This document shows, piece by piece, positions 33,774 through 42,436 of a DNA stretch of 47,228 nucleotides; within the stretch, counting starts at the first letter, position 1; every line of letters begins with the position of its first letter. Source of the stretch: Sinomonas humi (GTDB lineage: Bacteria > Actinomycetota > Actinomycetes > Actinomycetales > Micrococcaceae). The position numbers and the translations under genes were made by a program. The stretch covers positions 1 to 47,228 of the forward strand of contig NZ_JTDL01000146.1 of NCBI RefSeq assembly GCF_000802235.1, given 5' to 3'. The notes beneath the pieces are model-generated. The model was not told where the DNA came from and did not search any database. It saw only the letters and a program-made list of their open reading frames with translations.

Positions 33774-34676
33774 GTGGAGACAGCACAGATCTGGGCGGTG
33801 CTTCCGGCCGTCGGCGCGGCAGCTTCCTTCGGCTCGGCCGGGCTGCTGCAGCACCGTGTGAGCCGGCAGGCTCCGCCTTCCGGCCCGCTGCGGCCGCGCC
33901 TGCTCTGGGACCTGATCCGGATTTCGGCCTTTCGCTGGGGTGTGCTGCTCGGCGCACTCGGGTTTGCCCTGCAGGCCACGGCATTGTCCTTCGGTCCGCT
34001 GAGCCTCGTCCAGCCCATCCTCGCCACAGGCGTGCTCTTCTATCTGGGAATTGCCGCCGCCGTCATGCACCAGGCGCCTGACTGGCGGTTGGTGGGCGCG
34101 GCGCTGCTGACCACGGTGGGAATCAGCGGCTTCCTTGTCGCGGCAAAGCCCGTCCAGAGCGGCGGGCATCTGCACGGGCTCATCTGGCCTCTCGGCGCGG
34201 CCTTCGCTGCCGCCGTCGTCCTGTGCCTCGTCATCGCTACCAGACTGGCCCACCGATTCAGGGCACTGCCCTTGGCGGTCGCAGCTGCGATCTGCTACGG
34301 CGTGACAGCGAGCCTGGTGCGCAGCCTCGTCTCTTCGGTGGACCTGGCAACCCTGTTTGGCCAGTGGCAGCTCTACGCGGTGATCGTCCTCGGCCCTGCT
34401 GGCTTCCTGCTGAACCAGAATGCCTTCCAGGAAGGCCGCGTAGGGTCGGTTGCGGTGGCAGTCATCACGGTGGGCGATCCGGTCGTATCGATCATCGCCG
34501 GCGCCGTATGGCTCGGAGAACCCCTCGCCGGCGGCCCGGGGCCGACGACTGCGCAGGTGATCTCGCTGCTTGTGATGACAGCCGGAATTGTGCTGCTCGC
34601 GCACAGGGCGCAGGCAGTCGGCGAACGCATCCGGGGTGAGCAGGGAGAAGAGTCGGACATGCCGGAGGTGCAGTGA
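33774..34676 (+). CDS. DMT-superfamily (EamA-like) membrane transporter
   Basis: 300 aa from GTG 33774, immediately after the stop of the fusion gene, so translation is coupled. About nine to ten hydrophobic segments: VLPAVGAAASFGSAGLL, LLGALGFALQATALSFGPLS, ILATGVLFYLGIAAAVM, PLGAAFAAAVVLCLVIATRL, LLVMTAGIVLLAHRAQAVG. It resembles DMT proteins of unknown cargo found in actinobacteria. Position between a glycolipid-type enzyme and an SDR suggests it moves a precursor or product. Confidence 0.82.
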   Translation: METAQIWAVLPAVGAAASFGSAGLLQHRVSRQAPPSGPLRPRLLWDLIRISAFRWGVLLGALGFALQATALSFGPLSLVQPILATGVLFYLGIAAAVMHQAPDWRLVGAALLTTVGISGFLVAAKPVQSGGHLHGLIWPLGAAFAAAVVLCLVIATRLAHRFRALPLAVAAAICYGVTASLVRSLVSSVDLATLFGQWQLYAVIVLGPAGFLLNQNAFQEGRVGSVAVAVITVGDPVVSIIAGAVWLGEPLAGGPGPTTAQVISLLVMTAGIVLLAHRAQAVGERIRGEQGEESDMPEVQ

Positions 34677-34689
34677 AGCGGCCCGAACG

Positions 34690-35508
34690 ATGCGCCTAGG
34701 CGGAAGCAGAGCGCTCGTGACCGGGGCGTCGTCGGGCATCGGCAGGGCTATCGCCCTCGCCCTGAGTGCAGCCGGATGCGAGACCCTGCTCACGGGCCGG
34801 GATGGCGAGCGGCTTGCCGAGGTGGCCGCGGAGACCGGCGGGAGAACGGTTCTCGCCGACCTCAGCGAGCGGAACGGACTCTCGCGCGTCATCGAGGCTG
34901 CGACCTCCTTCCCGGTGCCGGACCTGTTGATCCACGCTGCCGGGATCGGCCGCTTCGCGAGGGTAGCGGAGCGAGCAGACGCCGCGCTTGACGCCGACGC
35001 CGCGGACGACGGCGCGGACGACGGCGGCGCGGGCGACAACAGCGCTATTGACGACGACGGCGCGCTACTCGCGATCAACTATCTCGCGCCCGTCCGGCTG
35101 ACGCGGGCGTTGCTGCCGGCAATGCTGAGCCGAGGCTCCGGGCGGCTTGTCTTCGTCGGCTCGATCGCGGGCCTGCTCGGCGTAGCGGGGGAGTCGGAGT
35201 ACGCCGCGTCCAAGGCAGCCCTGGGCACCTTCGCTGCCAGCTTGCAGGCAGAGCTCAGCGGCACCGGAGTCGGGGTGACGACGCTCATTCCCGGAGTGGT
35301 GGATACCCCGTTCTTCGAGCGCCGCGGCGTCGCCTACGGGCGGCGCTTCCCCCGGCCGGTGCCAGCCGACCGGGTGGCGACGGCGCTGCTGGGGGCCTTG
35401 GAGCGGGAACACGCGCAGGTCGTCGTCCCCGGCTGGCTGCGCGTGCCGATCGCACTGCAGGCCTGCAGCCCCCAGGTCTATGCGCGCTTGGCTGGACGCT
35501 GGGGCTGA
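34690..35508 (+). CDS. Short-chain dehydrogenase/reductase with an acidic insert
   Basis: 272 aa from ATG 34690. Classical SDR: TGASSGIGRAIA for cofactor binding, LIHAAGIGRF (NAG-like), catalytic Ser in VGSIAG, and Tyr/Lys in YAASKAALG; substrate loop PGVVDTPFF. The charge near TGRDGERL suggests NADP(H). An insert of about 20 residues rich in Asp, Gly and Ala (near residues 97-117), encoded by 12-bp repeats (35002-35025), sits before the conserved INYLAPVRLTRALLPAML. It probably reduces a lipid ketone or oxidises an alcohol in the same pathway as the upstream fusion gene. Confidence 0.9.
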   Translation: MRLGGSRALVTGASSGIGRAIALALSAAGCETLLTGRDGERLAEVAAETGGRTVLADLSERNGLSRVIEAATSFPVPDLLIHAAGIGRFARVAERADAALDADAADDGADDGGAGDNSAIDDDGALLAINYLAPVRLTRALLPAMLSRGSGRLVFVGSIAGLLGVAGESEYAASKAALGTFAASLQAELSGTGVGVTTLIPGVVDTPFFERRGVAYGRRFPRPVPADRVATALLGALEREHAQVVVPGWLRVPIALQACSPQVYARLAGRWG

Positions 35509-35522
35509 AGGCCCATCGCTGG

Positions 35523-35578
35523 CTGCGGGTCGTTAACTGCCGGTCGTTAGCTGCCCGTCGTCACCCGCCCGTCGTCGT
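35523..35578. repeat. Four 14-bp repeats between convergent genes
   Basis: CTGCGGGTCGTTAA-type units at 35523, 35537, 35551 and 35565. The period is 14 bp, not a multiple of three, and the block is non-coding up to the hpnH stop at 35578. Confidence 0.75.
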
Positions 35579-36585
35579 CATCCCCGCATGGCGCGCAGGG
35601 ACTCCCGGAGCGAGCCCATCGTGGCCATTACCGCCGTAGGTTCGTAGCCGCAGTGCGCCATGCAGTTGGCGCACCGGGGATCGCGCCCGCGGCCGTACTT
35701 GTCCCAATCCGTCTCTTCGACCAGTTCCTTGTAGGTTGCGGCGTAGCCATCCGACATCAGGTAGCAGGGCTTCTGCCAGCCGAACAGCGAATAGCTGGGG
35801 ATGCCCCAGGCCGTGCACTGGAAGTCCTGCTTTCCTTCCAGGAAATCGAGGAAGAGCGGCGTGTGATTCAACCGCCAGCGCTTGCGGTTGCCGTTCGCGA
35901 AGGCCTTGGAGAACAGGGTCCGAGTTTCCTCCACGACCGGGAAATGCTCCTGATCCGGTGCCTTCTCATAGGCGTAGGCGGGGGAGATCATCATCTGGTC
36001 CACTTTGAGGTCATCGTTGAGGAAATTCATCACATCGATGATCGTCTGGGGCGTGTCCGTATTGAAGATGGTCGTGTTGGTCGTGACCCTGAATCCCCGG
36101 TCCTGCAGCCATCGGATCGACTCGACGGCCTCATCGAAGACCCCGTCTTGGCACACCGACTTGTCATGCCGCTCGCGGAGCCCATCCAAGTGAATGGTGA
36201 ACGCGAAATACGGCGAGGGCTTGAAATCGAATTTGTGCCACCACTTGCGCACGAGCAGCGCGTTGGTGCAGAGGTAGACGAACTTCTTCTGCGCGACGAG
36301 CTCGTTCACGATGCGGTCGATCTCGGGGTGCATGAGGGGTTCACCCCCGGCGATGGACACCATTGGTGCCCCACATTCCTGGATCGCGCTCACCGCCTGC
36401 TCGACGGGCATTCGTCGGCGCAACTGGTCCGCCGGGTGCTGGATCTTTCCGCAGCCGGCGCAGCCCAGATTGCAGGCGAACAACGGCTCGAGCTCCACCA
36501 GCAGTGGGAACTTCTTATTGCCTTTGATCTTCTGCGCGGCCAGATAGCCGGCCATCCGCAGATTCTGGCGCAAGGGCACGCTCAT
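35578..36585 (-). CDS. hpnH: Adenosyl-hopene transferase, radical SAM
   Basis: 335 aa from the ATG ending at 36585 with a strong GAAGGAGGTG site. A radical SAM protein that joins the 5'-deoxyadenosyl radical to hopene (diploptene), forming adenosylhopane, the first step of the C35 side chain. The cluster cysteines are in FACNLGCAGCGK (Cys38, Cys42, Cys45). VSIAGGEPLMHPE and FTIHLDGLRERHD follow, and the C-terminal PRCANCMAHCGYEP holds more cysteines. The length is standard. It starts 71 bp inside the upstream hpnG-ispH gene on the same strand. Confidence 0.95.
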   Translation of the reverse strand: MSVPLRQNLRMAGYLAAQKIKGNKKFPLLVELEPLFACNLGCAGCGKIQHPADQLRRRMPVEQAVSAIQECGAPMVSIAGGEPLMHPEIDRIVNELVAQKKFVYLCTNALLVRKWWHKFDFKPSPYFAFTIHLDGLRERHDKSVCQDGVFDEAVESIRWLQDRGFRVTTNTTIFNTDTPQTIIDVMNFLNDDLKVDQMMISPAYAYEKAPDQEHFPVVEETRTLFSKAFANGNRKRWRLNHTPLFLDFLEGKQDFQCTAWGIPSYSLFGWQKPCYLMSDGYAATYKELVEETDWDKYGRGRDPRCANCMAHCGYEPTAVMATMGSLRESLRAMRG

Positions 36586-38080
36586 GGTGGCGCACCTCCT
36601 TCGGTAATGTGAATTGGACGTGTTCTTCTGTGATTCCGTTCTCCAGGACGTCAACAGCGCCAAGGCCGCGTAATCCGGCAATGACTCCATCCACCAATTC
36701 CTGGGGCGCGGAAGCTCCCGCCGTGAGTGCAACCACTCCGACCTCGTTGAGCCATTCAAGGTCTATGTCGGCCACATCGTCGATGAGATGTGCCGTGGTG
36801 CCAACCCGCTCTGCCTTTTCCACGAGCCGTTGGGAATTCGACGAGTTGGTGGAGCCGACCACGAGGGCAAGCCCAGCGTCCCTGGCGACCTCTGCCAAGG
36901 CCAGCTGGCGGTTGGTGGTTGCATAGCAGATGTCATCTGAAGCGGGTTCCCTCAGGTTGGGGAACCGAGCCTGCAGAATGTCGACCAGCTCGGCCACCTC
37001 GTCGGCGGCAAGCGTGGTCTGCATGATGTACGAGACCCTGTCGGGATCCGCGACCGCGACGGTGCGAGCATCATTCGGGGTTTCGACGAGCAGCGTGTTC
37101 GCGGGGCGCTCACCCATGGTTCCCTCGGCCTCTTCATGGCCGGCATGGCCGAGGAAGATCACGGTGTCTCCCGCGTCCGCGAACCTCCGCACCTCCGTGT
37201 GCACCTTCTGAACCAAGGGGCAGGTGGCATCGATGACGTCCAGGTTGCGGCGTTCAGCCTCCGCGCGCACAGCAGGTGAGACCCCGTGGGCCGAGAAGAC
37301 GACCGTGGCGCCCGAGGGGACCTCGTCGAGCTCGTTGACGAAGACGGCGCCGCGGGACGCGAGGTCCTGCACGACGTGCTTGTTGTGCACAATCTGTTTG
37401 CGCACGTAGATCGGGGCACCGCGCTGCTCGAGGGCCAGTTCGACGACGTCGATTGCGCGGACGACGCCCGCGCAGAAGGAACGCGGACCGGCCAGGAGGA
37501 CCTGACGGGGACCGACTGCCCTGCCCCAGATCTGGAGTGCGGCTCCGACCCGGGGGAGGACGCGAAGGGCGGTGGCCATCCGGCCGACGGTGGCAGGCCG
37601 CAGCAGAGGGGTGCCCGCGGGGTCCGCGATGACTCGCACCGCTGCGACCGAGGCGTCCGGGGCAGCCGCGAGCACCTGGGCGGATTCCATGTCGACGCAG
37701 ATTGCCCCCGTCGCAGCCAGTTCTTCGCGCTCGGGGGAGACCACCACGTGGTCCACACTGACGATGGGCCCGGTGACGACCTGCAGTCCTTGGCGGCGGA
37801 GCGTGGCCGCGAGCAGCGGCGCGCTTGGGCACTCGATGGTTCGGTCAGCGCCGCGGACCTCGGTCGCGACGACGACGTCCCCGGGCACGAGGTCCGGGCG
37901 CAGGCCTCCGCCGATGCCGGCGACGGCAACCGCAGAGGCACGATGGATCTCCCGGTCGGCCAGGGCCCATGAGGCTGCCTTCCCGCCGATGCCCGTTTGC
38001 ACGACGTCCCCGCTCCGCACCGTTCGCCTGAGCGCGGCGGCTTCGAGCCGGCTCGGCGCACACAGCATCATCTCTGTCAT
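36515..38080 (-). CDS. hpnG-ispH: Fused HpnG-type phosphorylase and IspH reductase
   Basis: 521 aa from the ATG ending at 38080 with GAGGAGG upstream. Residues ~1-187 are a hopanoid-associated nucleoside phosphorylase (HpnG): VAVAGIGGGLRPDLVPGDVV, VDHVVVSPE, ICVDMESAQVLAAA. Residues ~190-505 are a complete IspH (HMBPP reductase, last MEP step): AGPRSFCAGVVRAIDV, HGVSP, DATCPLVQKVH, LGHAGHEEAEGTMGE, DICYATTNRQ, STNSSNSQRL, ending VQFTLPKEV. The three cluster cysteines and the EEAEGT acid are present. One chain thus carries an early step (IPP/DMAPP) and a late step (adenosylhopane to phosphoribosylhopane) of the same product. About 20 extra residues follow the IspH end and overlap hpnH. Confidence 0.92.
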   Translation of the reverse strand: MTEMMLCAPSRLEAAALRRTVRSGDVVQTGIGGKAASWALADREIHRASAVAVAGIGGGLRPDLVPGDVVVATEVRGADRTIECPSAPLLAATLRRQGLQVVTGPIVSVDHVVVSPEREELAATGAICVDMESAQVLAAAPDASVAAVRVIADPAGTPLLRPATVGRMATALRVLPRVGAALQIWGRAVGPRQVLLAGPRSFCAGVVRAIDVVELALEQRGAPIYVRKQIVHNKHVVQDLASRGAVFVNELDEVPSGATVVFSAHGVSPAVRAEAERRNLDVIDATCPLVQKVHTEVRRFADAGDTVIFLGHAGHEEAEGTMGERPANTLLVETPNDARTVAVADPDRVSYIMQTTLAADEVAELVDILQARFPNLREPASDDICYATTNRQLALAEVARDAGLALVVGSTNSSNSQRLVEKAERVGTTAHLIDDVADIDLEWLNEVGVVALTAGASAPQELVDGVIAGLRGLGAVDVLENGITEEHVQFTLPKEVRHHERALAPESADGRLSGRAEDQRQ

Positions 38081-40038
38081 CGTGCAGACCTCCTCAGGCA
38101 ACGGCCCAAAGCACTGACCGGAAAGACCAATCGGTACAGGTGGTAGTTGATGTAGAAGTCCCCGGGGAAGCCGGTTCCGGTGAACTGCGGCTCGTCCCAG
38201 CCGCCGTCCGGGCGCTGATGGCCCACGAGCCAGTCCACCCCGCGGCGAGCCGCGTCGCCGTCTGCCTCGTCTGCAGCATGCAGGGCCAGCAGCGCCCACG
38301 CCGTCTGCGACGCCGTCGACTCCCCGCGCCCGGCCCAGCCCGCGTCCTCGTAGGAGCGGAGATCCTCGCCCCAGCCGCCGTCGTCGTTCTGCTGCGCGCA
38401 GAGCCACTGCACCGCCCTGCGGACCGGGCCCCTGTCCCGCGGAAGGCCGGCCAACGTCAGGGCCGGGACCACAGCCCCTGTGCCATAGACATAATTGGCG
38501 CCCCAACGGCCGAACCAAGAGCCATCGGCTTCCTGATGATCGAGCAGCCAGCGCACCCCGCGCTCGAGCGCCGGGCCTTCCTCGCCGCGCCGCGCCAGCA
38601 TTTCGACGACGTGCGCTGTGACGTCCGCGCTCGGAGGGTCGATAACCGCCCCGAAGTCGCAGAAGGGCAGCTGATAGGCCAACTCCCGGGTGTTGTCGGC
38701 GTCGAAGGCCGCCCATCCGCCGTCCCGGCTCTGCATCCCAAGGATCCAGTCCCGGCCCCGCGAGGCGGCGCTTCCGCGCTCCGGTGTGGGCTGGGTGCAG
38801 TCGAGGCCCATGATGACCTCGGCCGCGTCGTCGATGTCCGGGTAGCCGTCATTGTCGAATTCGAAGGCCCACCCGCCTGGGGGAACATCGGGACGGCGGA
38901 GGGACCAGTCTCCGCGGACCCGGATCTCCTCCGCGCAGATCCAGTCGGCGGCTCGCTCGAGAGAAGGGTGTCCCGGCGGAAGGCCGGCATCGGCCAGTGC
39001 GGTGAGCGCCAAGGCGGTGTCCCAGACGGGGGACTGGCAGGCCTCAATTCTGCGCACCATGCCGGCCTCGGTCTCTTCCGTGATGGTGAACCGCTCCCAG
39101 CCGGCCAGTCCCTTCGCCAGAACCGGATGGTCCAGCGCGTACCCGAAGGCGTGCAGCGCCATGAGGGAGTAGACCCACGGCGGCTGGATTCCACCCCACG
39201 AACCGTCCGCCTCCTGGCGTTCGACGATCCACTCGACGGTGCGGCGCAGCGCCGTCGCCCGCATTCCGCGCCCGGGGAAGTTCTCGTGGCGTTGCCGCGT
39301 CGTTTCGTAGCGGTGCAGCACCGTGTCGAGCAGGCCGAAGGCGCGCGCCGCGGGGGAGGCAGCCGGTCCTGCAGGCTCGGGGGCCCGCTCGCGAGCAGGG
39401 TCGGCGCGCAACTCATCGAGGCCGAAGCCCAGCTCGGCCCGTGGGCGCAAGGCAGCCAGAACGGTCAGCGGGGCGATCGTCTGGCGGGCCCAGCACGCAA
39501 AGTCATACAGGTTCAGCGGGAATTGCGGCGGCAGGAAGATCAGCTCCGGCGGCAGCGCTGGCACCTCATCCCAGCTCCACACCCCGAAGAGGGCCAGCCA
39601 GATGCGGGTGAAGACCCGCGTCTGCTCGAGTCCGCCATGCTCGAGGACGACGGCGCGGGCCCGCCGCATGTGCGGCTCCTCCGGCGCGTCTCCCGCGAGT
39701 CGCAGCGCGACGTAGGCTTCCGCCGTCGTCGATGGATCGGGCGGCCCGCCGTAGAAGTTGGCCCACGAGCCGTCGGCGCGCTGCTGGCTGCGGATCCACC
39801 GGGCAGACTGCGCCGTCTGCTCCGCTGTCCGCACACCGAGGAACTGCCGCATCAGCAGGTCTTCGGCGTCCATCGTCACATTCGTTTCGAGCTCGCCCTG
39901 CCACCAGCCGCCATCGTGCTGGAGGCCCAGGAGGTGTTGGACTGCGGCGTCGAGGCAGGCCTGAGCGGCTGCGGAGTCTGCCAGTTCGGGTGCCTGGCGC
40001 AAAGTACTAGCAGACACGTTTCCATCGATCGTCGTCAT
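38077..40038 (-). CDS. shc: Squalene-hopene cyclase
   Basis: 653 aa, typical size. It cyclises squalene to hopene and hopanol at the membrane. The protonating DxDD motif is DIDDAAEV near residue 401. QW-type repeats are frequent: QRADGSWANF, QEADGSWGG, QSRDGGWAAF, QEADGSWFGRWG, QNDDGGWGED, QRPDGGWDE. Other landmarks are GGWWQGELETNVTMDAEDLL at the N-terminus and GTGFPGDFYINYHLYRL at the end. Its stop overlaps the hpnG-ispH start by 4 bp. Also called hpnF. Confidence 0.97.
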   Translation of the reverse strand: MTTIDGNVSASTLRQAPELADSAAAQACLDAAVQHLLGLQHDGGWWQGELETNVTMDAEDLLMRQFLGVRTAEQTAQSARWIRSQQRADGSWANFYGGPPDPSTTAEAYVALRLAGDAPEEPHMRRARAVVLEHGGLEQTRVFTRIWLALFGVWSWDEVPALPPELIFLPPQFPLNLYDFACWARQTIAPLTVLAALRPRAELGFGLDELRADPARERAPEPAGPAASPAARAFGLLDTVLHRYETTRQRHENFPGRGMRATALRRTVEWIVERQEADGSWGGIQPPWVYSLMALHAFGYALDHPVLAKGLAGWERFTITEETEAGMVRRIEACQSPVWDTALALTALADAGLPPGHPSLERAADWICAEEIRVRGDWSLRRPDVPPGGWAFEFDNDGYPDIDDAAEVIMGLDCTQPTPERGSAASRGRDWILGMQSRDGGWAAFDADNTRELAYQLPFCDFGAVIDPPSADVTAHVVEMLARRGEEGPALERGVRWLLDHQEADGSWFGRWGANYVYGTGAVVPALTLAGLPRDRGPVRRAVQWLCAQQNDDGGWGEDLRSYEDAGWAGRGESTASQTAWALLALHAADEADGDAARRGVDWLVGHQRPDGGWDEPQFTGTGFPGDFYINYHLYRLVFPVSALGRCLRRSAR

Positions 40039-40073
40039 CGGTTCGGCTGCCCCTCTCCCATGCCCGGCTATCC

Positions 40074-41084
40074 TCAGCGGTCCCGGTGGCTGAGCTGCCG
40101 GGCCAGCGTGGTGAAGTCTTCCGCAATCGGCCCCGGGAGGAGCAGGGAGTCGATCCTCGCCAAGGCCGCCTCAAGCTCCTCGTCGGCGCGCTGCTCCGTC
40201 CAGTCCTTCCCGCCGGCCTCCGAGACCAGCTCTGCCGCCTCGTGCAACTGCGCCTCGTTCAGCTCGTCAGGCTGCGCATAGAGCACGGCCAGACGGTCTC
40301 CGGCGGGAGTGCCAGAAGCCAGCGCGTACACCACCGGCACCGACTTCTTCCGGGACCGGAGGTCGGACAGGACGGGCTTTCCTGTCCGTTCGGGGTTGCC
40401 CCAGATTCCCAGGATGTCGTCGGCCAGCTGGAATGCCAGGCCCAAATGCTCGCCGAACTCGGCCAAGCCCAAGGCCAGTTCCGCGGGCGCGTCGGCGAGG
40501 ACGGCGCCGAGCGACGCCGAGCAGGCCATGAGCGCGCCAGTCTTGTCGGCAGCCATCTTGAGGCATTCGGCGAGACTGACCTGATCCTGGGTCTCGAAGG
40601 CGAGATCTGCGGCCTGCCCGGCTATGAGGCGGCGGGTGCTCGCCGTGAGGCACCGAACGGCCCAGTCCTTGGTCGCCGAGGGCGCCTCGGCCAGCACCTC
40701 GCTTGCAAGCGAGCAGAGCGCGTCTCCGGCAAGGATCGCCGCTGGGACGCCGAACTGGGCCCAGGCCGTCGTCCGGTGCCGGCGCTCGGTGTCGTGGTCC
40801 ATCACGTCGTCGTGCAGGAGGGAGAAATTGTGGATCAGCTCGCACGCGACAGCGGCCGGGATGCCAATTTCGTCGCCCGCGCCCGCGGCCCAGGCCGAGA
40901 GCAGCGCGAGGGCGGGCCGGATTCCCTTTCCCGTACCCGAGATCGGGCTCGCATCGCTGTCCCAGAAGCCCAGGTGGTAGCCGCAGACGTGCCGTGTCGC
41001 GGGATCCAGACGGTCCAGTGCGGAGCGGAGCGGTGCGTCGATCCGCCGCTGCCCTTCGGCGAGGATGCTCACGGTCGCGGTCAT
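40074..41084 (-). CDS. Polyprenyl (farnesyl/geranylgeranyl) diphosphate synthase
   Basis: 336 aa from the ATG ending at 41084; the frame is open to 41201. Trans-prenyl synthase with the first Asp-rich motif LLHDDVMDHD (DDxxD) and the second FQLADDILGIWG (DDxxG); GKGIRPALALLSAWAAG binds the pyrophosphate and KTGALMACSASLG is typical. In this operon it should supply farnesyl diphosphate for HpnC/HpnD. Chain length cannot be read with certainty. It starts within the end of hpnE (4-bp overlap) and lies 35 bp before shc. Confidence 0.92.
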   Translation of the reverse strand: MTATVSILAEGQRRIDAPLRSALDRLDPATRHVCGYHLGFWDSDASPISGTGKGIRPALALLSAWAAGAGDEIGIPAAVACELIHNFSLLHDDVMDHDTERRHRTTAWAQFGVPAAILAGDALCSLASEVLAEAPSATKDWAVRCLTASTRRLIAGQAADLAFETQDQVSLAECLKMAADKTGALMACSASLGAVLADAPAELALGLAEFGEHLGLAFQLADDILGIWGNPERTGKPVLSDLRSRKKSVPVVYALASGTPAGDRLAVLYAQPDELNEAQLHEAAELVSEAGGKDWTEQRADEELEAALARIDSLLLPGPIAEDFTTLARQLSHRDR

Positions 41085-42436
41085 GCAATCACTTCCCTTG
41101 TCTGTGCTTGGGGCTTGAACGAGGTAGCGAGCGTTTCGACGGCGGCCAGTCCGCTGCGGACGGCGCCCTCCATCGTGTCCGGCCAGCCGGTTGCGGTCCA
41201 TGCGCCGGCCAGCGCGAGAGAAGGCCAGCGCGTGGCGGCCGGCGGTCGAAGGGCGCCGGTTCCGGCTCCTTGGCGGAACGTGGCCCTCGGTTCACGGGTC
41301 ACGAAAGAGTCGACCACGGAGGCATTGCGTGCGGCCGGGAAGACCGCAGCCAGCGCGGAGAGATGGCGGGTGCGAATCTCCTCCGTGGGCGTCCCGATGA
41401 GCTCCTGGGCGGCGGAAAGCGAGGAAACGAGGTACTGCCCATGAGCGGCGCCCGCGGCTTCGGTCCGGTCGAATACCCACCAGCTGCCGGAGCCCAGCAC
41501 AGCGGCGAAGGGGAGGGCGGTCACCGGGCGGTCGTAGAGGACGTGGACATTGACGATGGCGGCGTCCCCCAGCTCATTCCAGCGCTGATCCGGCACCGCC
41601 GCAGCCGGGGCCAGACGCGCCGCGGCGGCGTGTGGGACGGCCAGCACCACGGCGTCCGCGTCGACTTCCCCTGTGTCGGTCCGTACGGTGAGGCCGGGGC
41701 CGGACTCGCTGATGCCGCGCACTCGCTCCCCGGTGTGCAGGCCGATGCCGAGCCGCGCGAACGTCTGCCGTGCGGGCGCGTCGTGCAGCCTGGACAGGGG
41801 GACCCGGGGCACCCCGATGTCCCCGGCCCGGACGTCGTCGAGGAGCCCGGTCCGGAACACTCGGGCCGCGAGCGCGAGCGAGGCCTGCTCAGGGACGATG
41901 TTCAAAGCGGCGATGCACAGGAGTCCCCAGAGCCGGTCGACGGCGGCAGGCGTCTGGCCGTGGCGGCGCAGCCAGGCGCCGAAGGTGATTGCGTCGCTCG
42001 CCGGATCATCGGGGTCGACGCCGCGGAGTGCGCTGGCGGCGAGCACAGCCCGGATCCGGTCTGCCGTGGGCAGAGCGCGGTAGCCGGCAAGCGCGGGAAG
42101 GAGATGGAGCGGGGCGGGTCCGTGGAGGCCGCGGCGCAGCCGGGTCGGGCGGTGATGGGGCGAGATCACCGGAACGTCGAGGCGGTCCTGGATGGCGATG
42201 TCGTCCGAGGCCCCCAGCCGGGCCAGGAGCTCTTGGTACCGGCTGTAACAGCGCAACAGCACGTGCTGTCCGGTATCCGCCGTCAGGCTATCCCTCTGGA
42301 AGGAGTAGGTGGCGCCGCCCAGCCGTGGGCGCGCCTCGAGCAGCGTGACCCGAGTGCCCCGCTGGGCCAATCCGATCGCTGCGGTTATACCGGCTAGGCC
42401 GCCTCCCACCACCAGTGCACTGTTCGGCCCGCTCAT
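41081..42436 (-). CDS. hpnE: Hydroxysqualene dehydroxylase
   Basis: 451 aa FAD enzyme that reduces hydroxysqualene to squalene, the third step of the HpnCDE route. The N-terminal FAD site is ALVVGGGLAGITAA, with EARPRLGGATYSF close behind; DTGQHVLLRCYSRY is typical of HpnE. The C-terminal AGAWTATGWPDTMEGAVRSG contacts the flavin. It resembles phytoene desaturases but the neighbourhood (hpnC, hpnD, shc) fixes the role. Four-base overlaps join it to hpnD and to the prenyl synthase. Confidence 0.94.
   Translation of the reverse strand: MSGPNSALVVGGGLAGITAAIGLAQRGTRVTLLEARPRLGGATYSFQRDSLTADTGQHVLLRCYSRYQELLARLGASDDIAIQDRLDVPVISPHHRPTRLRRGLHGPAPLHLLPALAGYRALPTADRIRAVLAASALRGVDPDDPASDAITFGAWLRRHGQTPAAVDRLWGLLCIAALNIVPEQASLALAARVFRTGLLDDVRAGDIGVPRVPLSRLHDAPARQTFARLGIGLHTGERVRGISESGPGLTVRTDTGEVDADAVVLAVPHAAAARLAPAAAVPDQRWNELGDAAIVNVHVLYDRPVTALPFAAVLGSGSWWVFDRTEAAGAAHGQYLVSSLSAAQELIGTPTEEIRTRHLSALAAVFPAARNASVVDSFVTREPRATFRQGAGTGALRPPAATRWPSLALAGAWTATGWPDTMEGAVRSGLAAVETLATSFKPQAQTREVIA

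Noticed and set aside
38140-40281. Long plus-strand frame opposite shc
   Set aside because: Antisense shadow of an unmistakable squalene-hopene cyclase.
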